Assembly: GCF_003953935.1 (NCBI RefSeq)
Contig: NZ_RXLQ01000002.1
Coordinates: forward strand, 310,001-374,000
Length of the DNA stretch: 64,000 bases
Reading direction: 5' to 3'
Source of the DNA: Massilia atriviolacea
GTDB taxonomy: Bacteria > Pseudomonadota > Gammaproteobacteria > Burkholderiales > Burkholderiaceae_D
Positions 52,104-61,900 of the stretch are shown in pieces. Within the stretch, counting starts at the first letter, position 1. Each line of letters begins with the position of its first letter. The notes under the pieces were generated by a model. The model was given only the letters and a program-made list of their open reading frames with translations, had not been told where the DNA came from and searched no databases. Made by a program: the position numbers and the translations under genes.

Positions 52104-52406
52104 TTACAGCTCTTTTCCGATGATCTCGGCAAGCGCGCTGATGGTTGCTTCGTTGCGTTTGTAGTAGGTCCACTGGCCGATGCGCCGCACTTCCACCAGG
52201 CCCGCTCGTTGCAGGGTGGCGAGGTAATCGGACACCGTCGACTGCGACAGCCCGACGCCTTCCTGAATGCTGCTGACGCAGACGCCCACCGTCAGGACGT
52301 CCCCTTCATCCTGCGCAGGGAAGTTGTTGGCAGGGTCCTTCAAGCCGCGCAGGATGTCCAGGCGTGTACGGTTCGAGAGGGCTTTGAATATGTCGAGCAA
52401 TTCCAT
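52104..52406 (-). CDS. ArsR-family transcriptional repressor
   Basis: The 100-residue protein begins [23 protein letters not shown] and has a winged helix with recognition helix [22 protein letters not shown] and wing [10 protein letters not shown]. There is no ELCVCDL metal box. A single Cys in VGVCVSS sits at about the position where many ArsR members carry a metal or thiol sensor, so a thiol-based response is possible but unproven. Its own promoter region carries a perfect palindrome and the following oxidoreductase gene carries a second, which points to negative autoregulation and control of the oxidoreductase. Confidence 0.92.
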   Translation of the reverse strand: MELLDIFKALSNRTRLDILRGLKDPANNFPAQDEGDVLTVGVCVSSIQEGVGLSQSTVSDYLATLQRAGLVEVRRIGQWTYYKRNEATISALAEIIGKEL

Positions 52407-52415
52407 GGCTTGATT

Positions 52416-52435
52416 ATATCGGCATTTCTCGATAT
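52416..52435. promoter_or_regulatory. Operator copy 1 (ATATCG-N8-CGATAT) before arsR
   Basis: A perfect inverted repeat with 6-bp arms and an 8-bp spacer begins ten bases upstream of the arsR start codon. It recurs at 52070-52089 with one mismatch. This is where a self-regulating ArsR dimer would sit. Confidence 0.75.
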
Positions 52436-52503
52436 GTCAATGCGGCCACGAACAGCCTGGGAGACGGCGGGCAGCTGCGCACAAATGCGAATGTTAACGC
52501 AAA

Positions 52504-52547
52504 TGAGAATGATTCGCATTGCCATAGATTTGTAAACACCATACAAT
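52504..52547 (+). promoter_or_regulatory. Fur box overlapping a sigma-70 promoter for the ECF sigma gene
   Basis: TGAGAAT-G-ATTCGCA (52504-52518) is a 7-1-7 Fur box with one mismatch. It directly abuts TTGCCA (-35, 52519-52524), which is 17 bp from TACAAT (-10, 52542-52547). A weaker half-symmetric element, TGCGAAT-G-TTAACGC, lies at 52486-52500. Iron-loaded Fur would occlude RNA polymerase, so the sigma gene should be on only in low iron. Confidence 0.85.
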
Positions 52548-52641
52548 CAATTCATTGGCATCAAGCCAATTATGCATAAAAGATATTTTCTTGCGCCAGC
52601 TGGTTCGGCGCGCGCAGCGCATCTCAATGAGGAGTGTTCGT

Positions 52642-53154
52642 TTGGGTACGGGAAAAAGACAAGTCGGGGGCCTATCAGGCATGTTCATCACCCATCACGT
52701 GCAACTGCGCCGGGTGGCGATGAAGATCCTCGGCACGCGGGAACAGGCCGACGACGTGGTGCAGGACGCCTACATCAAGGTGATGGAAACGGCGTCTTGC
52801 CAGGTGGAGCAGCCGCTGGCGTATCTGTTCCAGGTGGTGCGCAACCTGGCGATCGACCGCTATCGCTCCGTGGCGCTGGAATCGCGCCTGTTCGCTGCCG
52901 AGGAAGAGGGATGGACCGTGCCGGCGGGCGCCGGATCGCCCGAAGCGCTGGCCGGCGACCTGCAGCAACTGAACCTGGTGGCCGATGCGCTCGCCAAACT
53001 GCCGGAACGCACGCAACGCGCCTTCGAAATGAACCGGCTCGGCGGCCAGACCCAGCGCGAGGTGGCCGATCAACTGGGCGTGTCCGCCACGCTGGTGAAC
53101 TTCATGATGCGCGATGCCCTGGTGTCGTGCCGCGCAGCCGTCGGGGCGGCGTGA
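52642..53154 (+). CDS. ECF sigma factor of the PvdS/OrbS (iron-starvation siderophore) type
   Basis: I use TTG 52642 because GAGGAG lies seven bases before it (170 residues). ATG 52627 and ATG 52681 are in-frame alternatives. Region 2 reads LRRVAMKILGTREQADDVVQDAYIKV and LAYLFQVVRNLAIDRYR. Region 4 has LPERTQRAFEMNRLGGQTQREVADQLG and SATLVNFMMRDALVSCR. The ending TLVNFMxRDALVxCR is the mark of PvdS and OrbS, the sigma factors that drive pyoverdine and ornibactin genes. No FecR-type anti-sigma gene is next to it, as for those two. A Fur box overlaps its promoter and mbtH/NRPS genes follow, so it likely commands the siderophore operon downstream. Confidence 0.9.
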   Translation: MGTGKRQVGGLSGMFITHHVQLRRVAMKILGTREQADDVVQDAYIKVMETASCQVEQPLAYLFQVVRNLAIDRYRSVALESRLFAAEEEGWTVPAGAGSPEALAGDLQQLNLVADALAKLPERTQRAFEMNRLGGQTQREVADQLGVSATLVNFMMRDALVSCRAAVGAA

Positions 53155-53176
53155 TGCGCCGCGCGCCGCTGCCGCT

Positions 53177-53201
53177 TAAACAAAGCGGCGCCAGCTTCGT
53201 C
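53177..53201 (+). promoter_or_regulatory. TAAA-N17-CGTC element, candidate PvdS/OrbS-type promoter
   Basis: TAAA (53177-53180) and CGTC (53198-53201) are separated by 17 bp, the arrangement I recall for OrbS-dependent promoters and close to the PvdS iron-starvation box. It lies 75 bp upstream of mbtH and just after the sigma gene. An overlapping 7-bp hairpin (53171-53177 with 53183-53189) has no T-run. Confidence 0.7.
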
Positions 53202-53275
53202 TTTAAACGGAGATGAGCGCGCACCGGCCGCGGGCGCGGCGGTGCTCGCTCCCTTTCAACCCACCGAGGAACCCT

Positions 53276-53527
53276 ATGACGACCAGCTGTTTTGACCGCG
53301 ACGACGAGACCTTCATCGTCCTTATCAATCACGAAGAGCAGTACTCCATCTGGCCCCACTGGAAGGCAGTCCCCGGAGGATGGCGCGCGGTCGACGGCGT
53401 CAAGGGCGACAAGAAAACGGTGACCGAGTATGTCGAAAAGACCTGGACCGACATGCGCCCCGCCTCGCTGCGCTCCTGGATGGACCAGCAGGCCGCCGCC
53501 GGGGCTCCGGTCGCCGCCGTCGAGTGA
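53276..53527 (+). CDS. MbtH-like protein, NRPS adenylation partner
   Basis: The 83-residue protein has the family signature [19 protein letters not shown] and [10 protein letters not shown], with all conserved Trp residues. GAGGA lies about five bases before the ATG. MbtH-like proteins bind A domains and are needed for their folding or activity. It comes first after the TAAA-N17-CGTC element and 87 bp before the FAAL-NRPS gene, as in ornibactin-type clusters where orbH follows orbS. Confidence 0.96.
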   Translation: MTTSCFDRDDETFIVLINHEEQYSIWPHWKAVPGGWRAVDGVKGDKKTVTEYVEKTWTDMRPASLRSWMDQQAAAGAPVAAVE

Positions 53528-53614
53528 TTTTTTCCACGCCCGGCGCCGGCCATGGCCCGGGCCGCACTGCAATCCGATGCACGTTCCAGGCTTTTGCGCC
53601 TGCGAGATAAGCCA

Positions 53615-56600
53615 ATGACCAAGCAATCGATCCTCCACAGCGACCCATTTCGTCATCCGAACAATTTCGTCGAACGTGCCAGGAGCCTGGCGGACAGCCA
53701 GCCCGAGGACGCGGCCGTGATCGTCGTGCAGGAGCGTGACGGCGAACTTGTCGAAACCCGGCTTGGCTACCGCGGCTTCGACCAGCGCGTGCGCGCCCTG
53801 GCCGCCGTGCTGCAGCGCCGTTTCGAGAAGGGCGAACGGGTCCTGATCATGCTCGACAACGACGAACATTACGCGGTCAGCATGTTCGCCTGCTTCTACG
53901 CCGGCGTGATTGCGGTGCCCGCGTTTCCGCCCGAATCGATCCGTCCCCAGCACCTGGCGCGGCTGGCCGGGATCGCCGCCGACGCCCAGGCGCGCGGCAT
54001 CCTGACCGCCAGCGCGCTCCAGGCGCTGGTCGACGGCGCCGCCGCCGAGTTCGAGGTGGAGCAGGTGATCGCCGTCGACCTGGTCGATCCCGCCACGGCC
54101 GGCGACTGGCAGCCGTGCGAGCCGGCCGCCGGCGATGTCGCCTTTTTGCAGTACACCTCCGGCTCGACCTCGGCGCCCAAGGGCGTGATGGTCACGCACG
54201 GGAACCTGATGGCCAACGAACGCGCGATCCGCTCCAGCATGGGGATCGGCGGCGACGACCGCTTCGGCGTCTGGTCGCCCCTGTTCCACGACATGGGCCT
54301 GATCGGCGGCCTGCTGCAGCCTTTCTACAGCGGCATCGTGTGCGTGCTGTCGTCGCCGCGCTTCTTCCTGGAGCGCCCGCTGCGCTGGCTGGAGATGATC
54401 TCGCGCCACCGCGTCACCATCAGCGGCGGACCGGATTTTGCGTATCGCCTGTGCCTGGACCGGATCAAGCCCGCCCAGGCCGCCGGGCTGGACCTGTCCA
54501 GCTGGCGCGTGGCCTATACCGGCGCCGAACCGGTGCGGCAGGATACGATGGACGCCTTCACCGAGCGCTATGCGCTTGCCGGCTTCAGCGCGGGCGCCAT
54601 ATATCCGTGCTACGGCCTGGCCGAGAGTACGCTCTTTCTCACCGGCGGGCGGCGCGGCAGCGGCATGCTGGCGACGCGCTTCGATGGCGCCGCGCTGGCC
54701 CGGTCGCAGGTGATGCCGGACGCCGGCGGCAACGCGCTGGTCGGCTGCGGCCGGATCGCCGAGGCGCACGCCTTGCGGATCGTCGATGCGCGCAGCGGCG
54801 AGGTGGCCGCAGCGGGCACGATCGGCGAGATCTGGGCCGCCGGGGAGAGCATCGCCGCCGGCTACTGGAACAAGCCGCGCGAAAGCGCCGACACGTTCGT
54901 CGAACGCGACGGCCTGCGCTGGCTGCGCACGGGCGACCTCGGTTTCGTGGTCAACGACGAACTGTTCGTCGCCGGACGGCTCAAGGACATGATCATCGTG
55001 CGCGGCCATAACCTGTACCCGCAGGACATCGAACGCGCTGTGGAGGCCGAGGTGGAGGCGGTGCGCAAGGGCAGGGTGGCGGCCTTCTCGGTCGACCTTG
55101 GCGGGCACGAAGGGATCGGCGTCGCGGCCGAAGTGTCGCGCGGCTTGCAAAAGCTGGTCGCTCCGCACATCCTGGCCGATGCGCTGTCGGCCACGGTGAG
55201 CGTGCAGTGCGGCGAGGCGCCGCAAGTGATCGTTCTGCTCAACCCGGGCGGCCTGCCGAAGACATCGAGCGGCAAACTGCAGCGCAGCGCCTGCCGCCAG
55301 GGCTGGGCCGCGCGTTCGCTCGATGCCTATGCGGTTTTCGAAAACGGACGCCTGGCCGGCGCCGACCATGCCGAGGTGGAGGCGCAGGCCTCCCTCGACG
55401 ACACCGCGCAAGCCCTTGCCGCCCTGTGGCGCGAGGTGCTCAGGCACGATGCGTCGCGCCGGTACGACGGCGCCGCGCACTTCTTCAGCGCGGGCGGGAA
55501 CTCGCTCGCGGCGGTGCAGCTGGCGGCGCTGGTCGCGCAGCGCTGGGCCATCGATTTTCCGCCACGGCTGGTGTTCGAGCATGCGCGCCTGCAGGAGCAG
55601 GCCGATGCGATCCGGCGCGTCCTGCACGAGGGCGTACGGGCCGGGACTCCGGCCATTCCGGTCCTGCCGGCCGCGCGCCGCGCAGAGCCCTTGCCGCTCT
55701 CGCCGGCGCAACAGCGCCAGTGGGTGCTGTGGCGGCTCGACCCGGACGGCACCGCCTACCATATCCAGGGAGCGCTGCGCATCGGCGGCGCGCTCGATGC
55801 CGACGCCATGAGGCAGGCGCTGGCGGACCTGGTACGGCGCCATGAATCGCTGCGCACCGTCTTCCGCGTGCGCCCCGATGGGGAAGTCGAGCAGCTAATC
55901 CAGGCCGCCGCCACGCTGGACGTGCAACGCGCGTTTGCCGGAGATGGCCAGGCCGGCATCGTGCGCGCGCTGCATGCGCTGCGCTCGCAAGCGTTCGACC
56001 TCACCAGCGGACCGCTGGTGCGCGCGGCGCTGCTCCAGGTGTCCGGCCAGGAGCACGTGCTGGCGCTGGTGATGCATCACATCGTCTCCGATGGGGCGTC
56101 CATGCAGATCCTGGTGGACGAACTGGCGCAGGCCTACGCCATGCGCCGCGCAGGCGAGGGCGCGGCCTTGCCGCCGCCGTCGATCCAGTACGCGGACTAT
56201 GCAAGCTGGCAGCACGGTCAGGCCGGTCCAGGCCAGCACGAGCGCCAGCTGGCATACTGGCGCGCGCATCTGGACGCGGGTGCGCATACCGCGCATCCGG
56301 TGCTCATGCTCCCGACCGACCGCCCGCGTCCGAGCGTGGCGCGCTACCGCGCCGCCAGCCAGCGCCTGGAACTGCCGGCCGAACGGCTGGCGCAGTTGCA
56401 GGCGCTGGCCGAGACCCATGGCGCAACGCTGTTCATGGTGCTGCTGGCAGCCTTCCAGGTCCTGTTGTTCCGCCATACCGGCCAGCGCGACATCCGCATC
56501 GGGGTGCCGGTGGCGAACCGCGCGCGCGCCGAACTGCAGGGCGTGGTCGGCTTGTTCGTCAACACGCTGGTGCTGCGCAATACGATCGACTCGCGCATGA

Positions 56601-58909
56601 CGCTGGCCCAAGCGCTGGCCGGCGCCAGGCAGGCGGCGCTCGGCGCCCTGGCCAACCAGGACTTGCCGTTCGAGCAGCTGGTCGCCGCATTGCAGCCGGA
56701 GCGCAGCCTGACCCATAGCCCCTTGTTCCAGGTGATGTTCAACCACCTGCAAAACGACTACGCCACGTTTGCAGCGCGTACCGGGCTCGCGGTGGAGGAG
56801 CTGGCGCTGCCCGACCAGGAAGCCCAGTTCGAACTCACGCTGCAAACGCGCACCAGCGCCGCCGGCCGCATCGAGGTGAACCTGGTGTACGCGGCCGACC
56901 TGTTCGACCCGGCCACCATCGAGCGCATGGCGAACCATTACGCGGCGCTGCTCGCCGCGCTGGCCGGCAACCCCGACCGGGCACTGGGCGACATTGCGCT
57001 CCTGGGAGACGCCGAGCGCAGGCAGTTGCTGGAGTGGGGCGCCGGCGCCCGGGCCACTGGCGATACGACAGCCGTGCACCGCCTGATCGAGCGCCAGGCT
57101 GCGGCCCATCCGCACGCCACCGCACTGATCGCCGGCGCCACCACGCTGACCCATGCGCAGCTTCAATCGCAGGCCAATCGCCTGGCGCACCACCTGATCC
57201 GGCTGGGCGTACGGCCGGAGGTCAAGGTCGGCATCGCGGTCGAGCGTTCGGCCGACATGGTCGTCGGCATGCTGGCGATCCTCAAGGCGGGTGGGGCCTA
57301 TCTGCCGCTGGACCCGGCTTATCCGGCCGGGCGCCTGCGCCATATGGTCGACGACAGCGGCATCGCGCTGCTGCTCACGCAGCGCCACCTGGCGGCGCAG
57401 CTGCCGGCGCACGCCGGCGTGCAGGTGCTGGAACTGGACGCGCTGGAGCTCGACGGCGAGCCCGATCGCGCGCCCGCCGTGGACATCCACGGCGAGCATC
57501 TCGCTTACGTCATCTACACCTCGGGATCGACCGGCAAACCCAAGGGCGTGGCGGTGGCGCACGGGCCGCTGTCGATGCACCTGCAAGCGATCGGCGCGCA
57601 CTACGGGCTGGTGGCGCAGGACCGGCTGCTGCAATTTGCCTCGATCAGCTTCGACGCGGCGGGGGAGCAGTGGATGCTGCCGCTGCTCGCGGGGGCCGCC
57701 GTCGTGCTGCCGCGCGAGCGGCATGTGGGCCTCGATGCGCTGACCGGCATGCTACGGCGCGACGGCGTGACGGTGCTGTACATGCCGCCGGCCTATCTGC
57801 GCCAGCTGACGCAAACGCTGGCGCCGGCCTCGCTGCCGGTTCGGCTGTGCATCGCCGGCGGCGAAGCCTGGGCCACGCCGGAATTCGCAAGGGTGCGCGC
57901 GATCTGCGTGCCCGAGCGCGTGTTCAATGCCTACGGCCCTGCCGAAACGGTCATCACGCCCACCGTCTGGTCGGACGCCGGCGGCGCAGGCGACGCCGCC
58001 TACGTGCCGGTCGGCCGTCCGGTCGGAGAGCGCAGCGCCCTGGTGCTCGACGCCGACATGAACCTGGCGCCGATGGGCGCGCCGGGCGAGCTGTATCTGG
58101 GCGGGGCCGGGCTGGCGCGCGGCTACCTGGCGCGCGCCGGCCTGACGGCGGAGCGCTTCGTGGCCGATCCGTACCAAGCGGGTGGCCGCCTGTACCGCAG
58201 CGGTGACCTGGTGCGCTGGAACAGCGCCGGGCAGCTGGAATACCTGGGGCGCATCGATCACCAGGTCAAGCTGCGCGGCATGCGCATCGAGCCGGGCGAG
58301 ATCGAAGCCGAGCTGCTGGCGCAGCCCGAGGTGGTCGACGCGGTCGTGGCCGCGCGCGAGGGCCCCGGCGGCGCGCGGCTGGTGGGTTATGTCTGCGCCG
58401 TCGCCGGCCAGTCCATCGATGTGCCGTCGCTGCGCGAGCGGCTGGGCCGAACGCTGCCCGATTACATGGTCCCGACCGCAATCGTGCAACTCGATGCGCT
58501 GCCGCTCAACGCCAACGGCAAGGTGGACCGCGCAGCGCTGCCCGCGCCGCAGATGGCGGTCGGCATCGCGTTCGCCGCGCCGCAGGGCGAGACGGAACAG
58601 GTATTGGCGGGGATCTGGCGCGAGGTGCTGGGCGTGGAGCGCATCGGCGTGGCCGATAACTTCTTCGACCTGGGCGGCCATTCGCTCCAGCTGATCCGCG
58701 TGCATCACCTGCTGGCCGAGCGCCTGGCATCGAACCTGTCGGTCGTCGACCTGTTCAAGTACCCCACCATCGGCGCGCTGGCAAGGCGCATCGGACAAGG
58801 TGCGGCTTGCGGCGGCGAGTCCCACACCGCCGATGCCGCACCAGCGGCGGCCGAGCGCCGCCGCGCAGCCCTGCTGCAACGCAAACGCTCCGGCGAAAGG
58901 ATCAACTGA
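53615..58909 (+). CDS. NRPS with fatty acyl-AMP ligase starter: FAAL-ACP-C-A-T
   Basis: ATG 53615 gives 1764 residues (the frame stays open further upstream with poor sites). Domains in order: FAAL (about 1-590; motif YTSGSTSAPKGV, LFHDMGLIGGLLQP), ACP (about 600-680; FFSAGGNSLAAVQ), starter-type C (about 690-1130; HHIVSDG), A (about 1150-1640; YTSGSTGKPKGV, NGKVDR) and T (about 1650-1730; LGGHSLQL). A fatty acid is thus adenylated, moved to the ACP and joined to the first amino acid. The specificity code read by eye, DAEYIGAITK with Glu in the third position, suggests a basic residue such as ornithine, arginine or diaminobutyrate. The stop overlaps the PKS start (TGATG). There is no TE, so the chain passes to the PKS. 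Confidence 0.95.
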   Translation: MTKQSILHSDPFRHPNNFVERARSLADSQPEDAAVIVVQERDGELVETRLGYRGFDQRVRALAAVLQRRFEKGERVLIMLDNDEHYAVSMFACFYAGVIAVPAFPPESIRPQHLARLAGIAADAQARGILTASALQALVDGAAAEFEVEQVIAVDLVDPATAGDWQPCEPAAGDVAFLQYTSGSTSAPKGVMVTHGNLMANERAIRSSMGIGGDDRFGVWSPLFHDMGLIGGLLQPFYSGIVCVLSSPRFFLERPLRWLEMISRHRVTISGGPDFAYRLCLDRIKPAQAAGLDLSSWRVAYTGAEPVRQDTMDAFTERYALAGFSAGAIYPCYGLAESTLFLTGGRRGSGMLATRFDGAALARSQVMPDAGGNALVGCGRIAEAHALRIVDARSGEVAAAGTIGEIWAAGESIAAGYWNKPRESADTFVERDGLRWLRTGDLGFVVNDELFVAGRLKDMIIVRGHNLYPQDIERAVEAEVEAVRKGRVAAFSVDLGGHEGIGVAAEVSRGLQKLVAPHILADALSATVSVQCGEAPQVIVLLNPGGLPKTSSGKLQRSACRQGWAARSLDAYAVFENGRLAGADHAEVEAQASLDDTAQALAALWREVLRHDASRRYDGAAHFFSAGGNSLAAVQLAALVAQRWAIDFPPRLVFEHARLQEQADAIRRVLHEGVRAGTPAIPVLPAARRAEPLPLSPAQQRQWVLWRLDPDGTAYHIQGALRIGGALDADAMRQALADLVRRHESLRTVFRVRPDGEVEQLIQAAATLDVQRAFAGDGQAGIVRALHALRSQAFDLTSGPLVRAALLQVSGQEHVLALVMHHIVSDGASMQILVDELAQAYAMRRAGEGAALPPPSIQYADYASWQHGQAGPGQHERQLAYWRAHLDAGAHTAHPVLMLPTDRPRPSVARYRAASQRLELPAERLAQLQALAETHGATLFMVLLAAFQVLLFRHTGQRDIRIGVPVANRARAELQGVVGLFVNTLVLRNTIDSRMTLAQALAGARQAALGALANQDLPFEQLVAALQPERSLTHSPLFQVMFNHLQNDYATFAARTGLAVEELALPDQEAQFELTLQTRTSAAGRIEVNLVYAADLFDPATIERMANHYAALLAALAGNPDRALGDIALLGDAERRQLLEWGAGARATGDTTAVHRLIERQAAAHPHATALIAGATTLTHAQLQSQANRLAHHLIRLGVRPEVKVGIAVERSADMVVGMLAILKAGGAYLPLDPAYPAGRLRHMVDDSGIALLLTQRHLAAQLPAHAGVQVLELDALELDGEPDRAPAVDIHGEHLAYVIYTSGSTGKPKGVAVAHGPLSMHLQAIGAHYGLVAQDRLLQFASISFDAAGEQWMLPLLAGAAVVLPRERHVGLDALTGMLRRDGVTVLYMPPAYLRQLTQTLAPASLPVRLCIAGGEAWATPEFARVRAICVPERVFNAYGPAETVITPTVWSDAGGAGDAAYVPVGRPVGERSALVLDADMNLAPMGAPGELYLGGAGLARGYLARAGLTAERFVADPYQAGGRLYRSGDLVRWNSAGQLEYLGRIDHQVKLRGMRIEPGEIEAELLAQPEVVDAVVAAREGPGGARLVGYVCAVAGQSIDVPSLRERLGRTLPDYMVPTAIVQLDALPLNANGKVDRAALPAPQMAVGIAFAAPQGETEQVLAGIWREVLGVERIGVADNFFDLGGHSLQLIRVHHLLAERLASNLSVVDLFKYPTIGALARRIGQGAACGGESHTADAAPAAAERRRAALLQRKRSGERIN

Positions 58910-61900
58910 TGCAGCACCAACATGATGACCACGAAGCCACCGGGCTCGAAATTGCGATCGTCGGCATGGCAGCGCGCGTGCCCGGCGCAGCCGACATCGG
59001 CGCCTTTTGGAACAACATCCGCGAGGGCGTGGAATCGGTCGTTCACTACACCGATGCCCAGCTGCGCGAACGCGGCGTGGCGCAGGCACTGATCGACGAC
59101 CCGCACTACGTGAAGGCGGGCGTGCCGTTCGACGGCGCCGACCTGTTCGACGCGGGCCTGTTCGGCTATACGCCGCGCGACGCCGAACTGCTCGACCCCC
59201 AGCACCGGATCTTCCTCGAATGCGCCTTCGAAGCGCTGGAGCACGCCGGCTACGCAGGGCAGCGCGGCGCGGCGCCGGTGGGCGTGTATGCCGGCAGCGG
59301 CGCCAGCGTGTATCTGATGCGCCAGCTGCTGCCGCATGTGGATCTGGAGCAGGGCGGCGTCGCCGAGCTGCTTGGCCTGATGGGCGGAAACCTGCCCGAC
59401 TCCCTGTGCACGCGCGTCGCCTACAAGCTCGATTTGCGCGGCCCGGCGGTGACGGTGCAGACAGCGTGTTCGACCTCGCTGATGGCCGTGCATGCCGCGT
59501 GCCAGGCCTTGTTGAACCACGAATGCGACATGGCGCTCGCTGGCGGCGTGTCGCTCAACCTGCTGCAAAACGGCGGCTACCGTCATCAGGCCGGCGCGAT
59601 TCTCTCGCCCGATGGTCATTGCCGCGCCTTCGACGCCAGCGCCGCCGGCACCGTGCAGGGCAGCGGCGCCGGCATTGTGGTGCTCAAGCGCCTCGACGAG
59701 GCACTGCGCGACGGCGACACCATCCATGCCGTCATCAAGGGCAGCGCGGCCAATAACGACGGTGCGGACAAAGTCGGATTCAGCGCACCGAGCATCGGCG
59801 GGCAAGCCGCCGTGATCCGCGCGGCGCAGCTGATGGCCGGCGTCGGCCCCGAGAGCATCGGCTACGTGGAGGCGCACGGCACCGGCACCACGCTGGGCGA
59901 CCCGATCGAGATCGCCGCGCTGACCCAGGCCTTCCAGGCCGGCGCGCAGGGCACGGGCTACTGCGCCATCGGGTCGGTGAAAACCAATGTCGGCCATCTG
60001 GACGCCGCCGCCGGCGTGACGGGACTGATCAAGGCGGTATTGGCGCTCAAGCACCGCACCCTGCCGCCAAGCCTGAACTTCGAGCGTCCCAATCCGCAGA
60101 TCGATTTCGCCAACAGTCCGTTCTATGTCAACACGGTTGCGCGGCCATGGGACGCCGGTGCCGCCCGACGCCGCGCCGGCGTGAGCTCGTTCGGCATCGG
60201 CGGCACCAATGTCCACGTCGTGCTGGAGGAGGCGCCCCAGAATAGCGTCGCCGACGCCGGCGGCACTGGCGTGCATGCCTTGCCCTTGTCCGCGCGCAGC
60301 GCAACGGCGCTGCAGGCAATGGCGGAGCGTCTTGCCGCGCATCTTGAGGAACACCCGACACTCGCCTTGGGCGACGTGGCCCATACCCTGCGCGCCGGGC
60401 GCAAGCGCTTCGCGCATCGCGCCGTCGCCCTGGTACGCGACCGCGCCGAGGCGATCGGCGCGCTGCGGCATCAGCAAGCCCACACCCTGTATCGCGGCGA
60501 GGCCATGTCGGAGCGGCCGAGCGTCGCGTTCCTGTTCCCCGGCCAGGGCGCGCAGCACGTGGACATGGGGCGCGCGCTGTACGAGCGCGAAAGCGATTTT
60601 CGCGCCACGGTCGACCATTGCTGCGCGCTGCTGGCGCCGCATCTGGGCCTGGACCTGCGCACGCTGCTGTTTCCCGCGCCTGCCGGCCGCGCCGACGCCG
60701 CCGACCGCCTGGCGCAGACTGCGATCACCCAGCCAGCCTTGTTCGTGATCGAATACGCACTGGCGCAATGGTGGATGCGCCAGGGTGTCGAACCCGACGC
60801 TTTGCTCGGCCACAGCATCGGCGAATACGTGGCGGCCTGCCTGGCGGGCGTGTTTACGCTCGAAGATGCGCTGGCCGTCGTGGTCGCGCGTGGACGCCTG
60901 CTGCAAGCAATGGTCCCCGGCGCGATGCTGGCCGTCGGAATGAGCGAGCAGGCCGTGCGCGCACGCGCCGACGCCGGCTGCGACCTGGCCGCCGTGAACG
61001 GGGCCGAACTGTGCGTACTGGCCGGGCCGCCGGCCGCGATCGCGCAGGCCGAACGCGAACTGGCGGCGCTTGGCGTGGCGCTGCGCCGCCTGCGCGTCTC
61101 GCATGCCTTCCACTCGGCCGCCGTCGAACCGATGCTGAACGAATTTGCGGCCCTGCTCAAGCGCACGACCTTGTCGGCGCCGCGCCTGGCCTTCGTATCG
61201 AACCTGAGCGGCACCTGGATTAGCGCGCAGGAGGCCTGCGATCCCGGCTACTGGGTGCGCCACGTGCGCGGCACGGTGCGCTTTGCCGACGGCGTGCACG
61301 CCTTGTTCGCCAAGGCCGACCGCGTGCTGCTCGAAGTCGGCCCCGGCGACGCCCTGAGCACCCTGGCGCGCCGCCATCCGCAAGGCGCCGCGCGGCCCGT
61401 GCTGGCTACCCAGTGCCATCCGGATCGCGCGGTCGACAACGCGGTGCAGCCGCAGCGCTGCCTGGCCCAGCTCTGGGTGGCCGGCATCGAAGCCGGTGCG
61501 GCCCAGGCAGGCCGCCGGGTGCCGCTGCCTGCCTATCCGTTCGAACGGCGCTCGTACTGGATCGAGCGCCCGGCCGCGGGTGCGATGCCGCCGCCGTCCG
61601 CGAAGCGGCGCGGCGACCTGTCCGGCTGGTGCTACGTGCCGGCCTGGGAACGCAGCCAGGTCCCGGCGCCTGCCACCTCGGCGCGTGGCGTGCTGCTGCT
61701 CATGGGCGACGGCGGCAGGCTCGATGACCGCTTGCTGACCCAACTGCATGCGCACGAGCGGCGCGTGGTGCAGGTGGAACGGGGCGCCGCATTCGCGCGC
61801 CGCGCCGCGCATCATTATGTGGTTCGTCCCGCCGACCGGGAGGATATGGAACAACTCCTGCGCAGCGTCGGAACCGATCTCGGTCCGGTATCGCACGTCT

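Noticed and set aside
53171-53189. Hairpin after the sigma gene as a terminator
   Set aside because: The 7-bp stem has no T-run and overlaps the TAAA element, so it is more likely incidental or regulatory.
53102-55843. Long minus-strand frame opposite mbtH and the FAAL domain
   Set aside because: It runs across two real genes and a promoter region and shows no protein family features.
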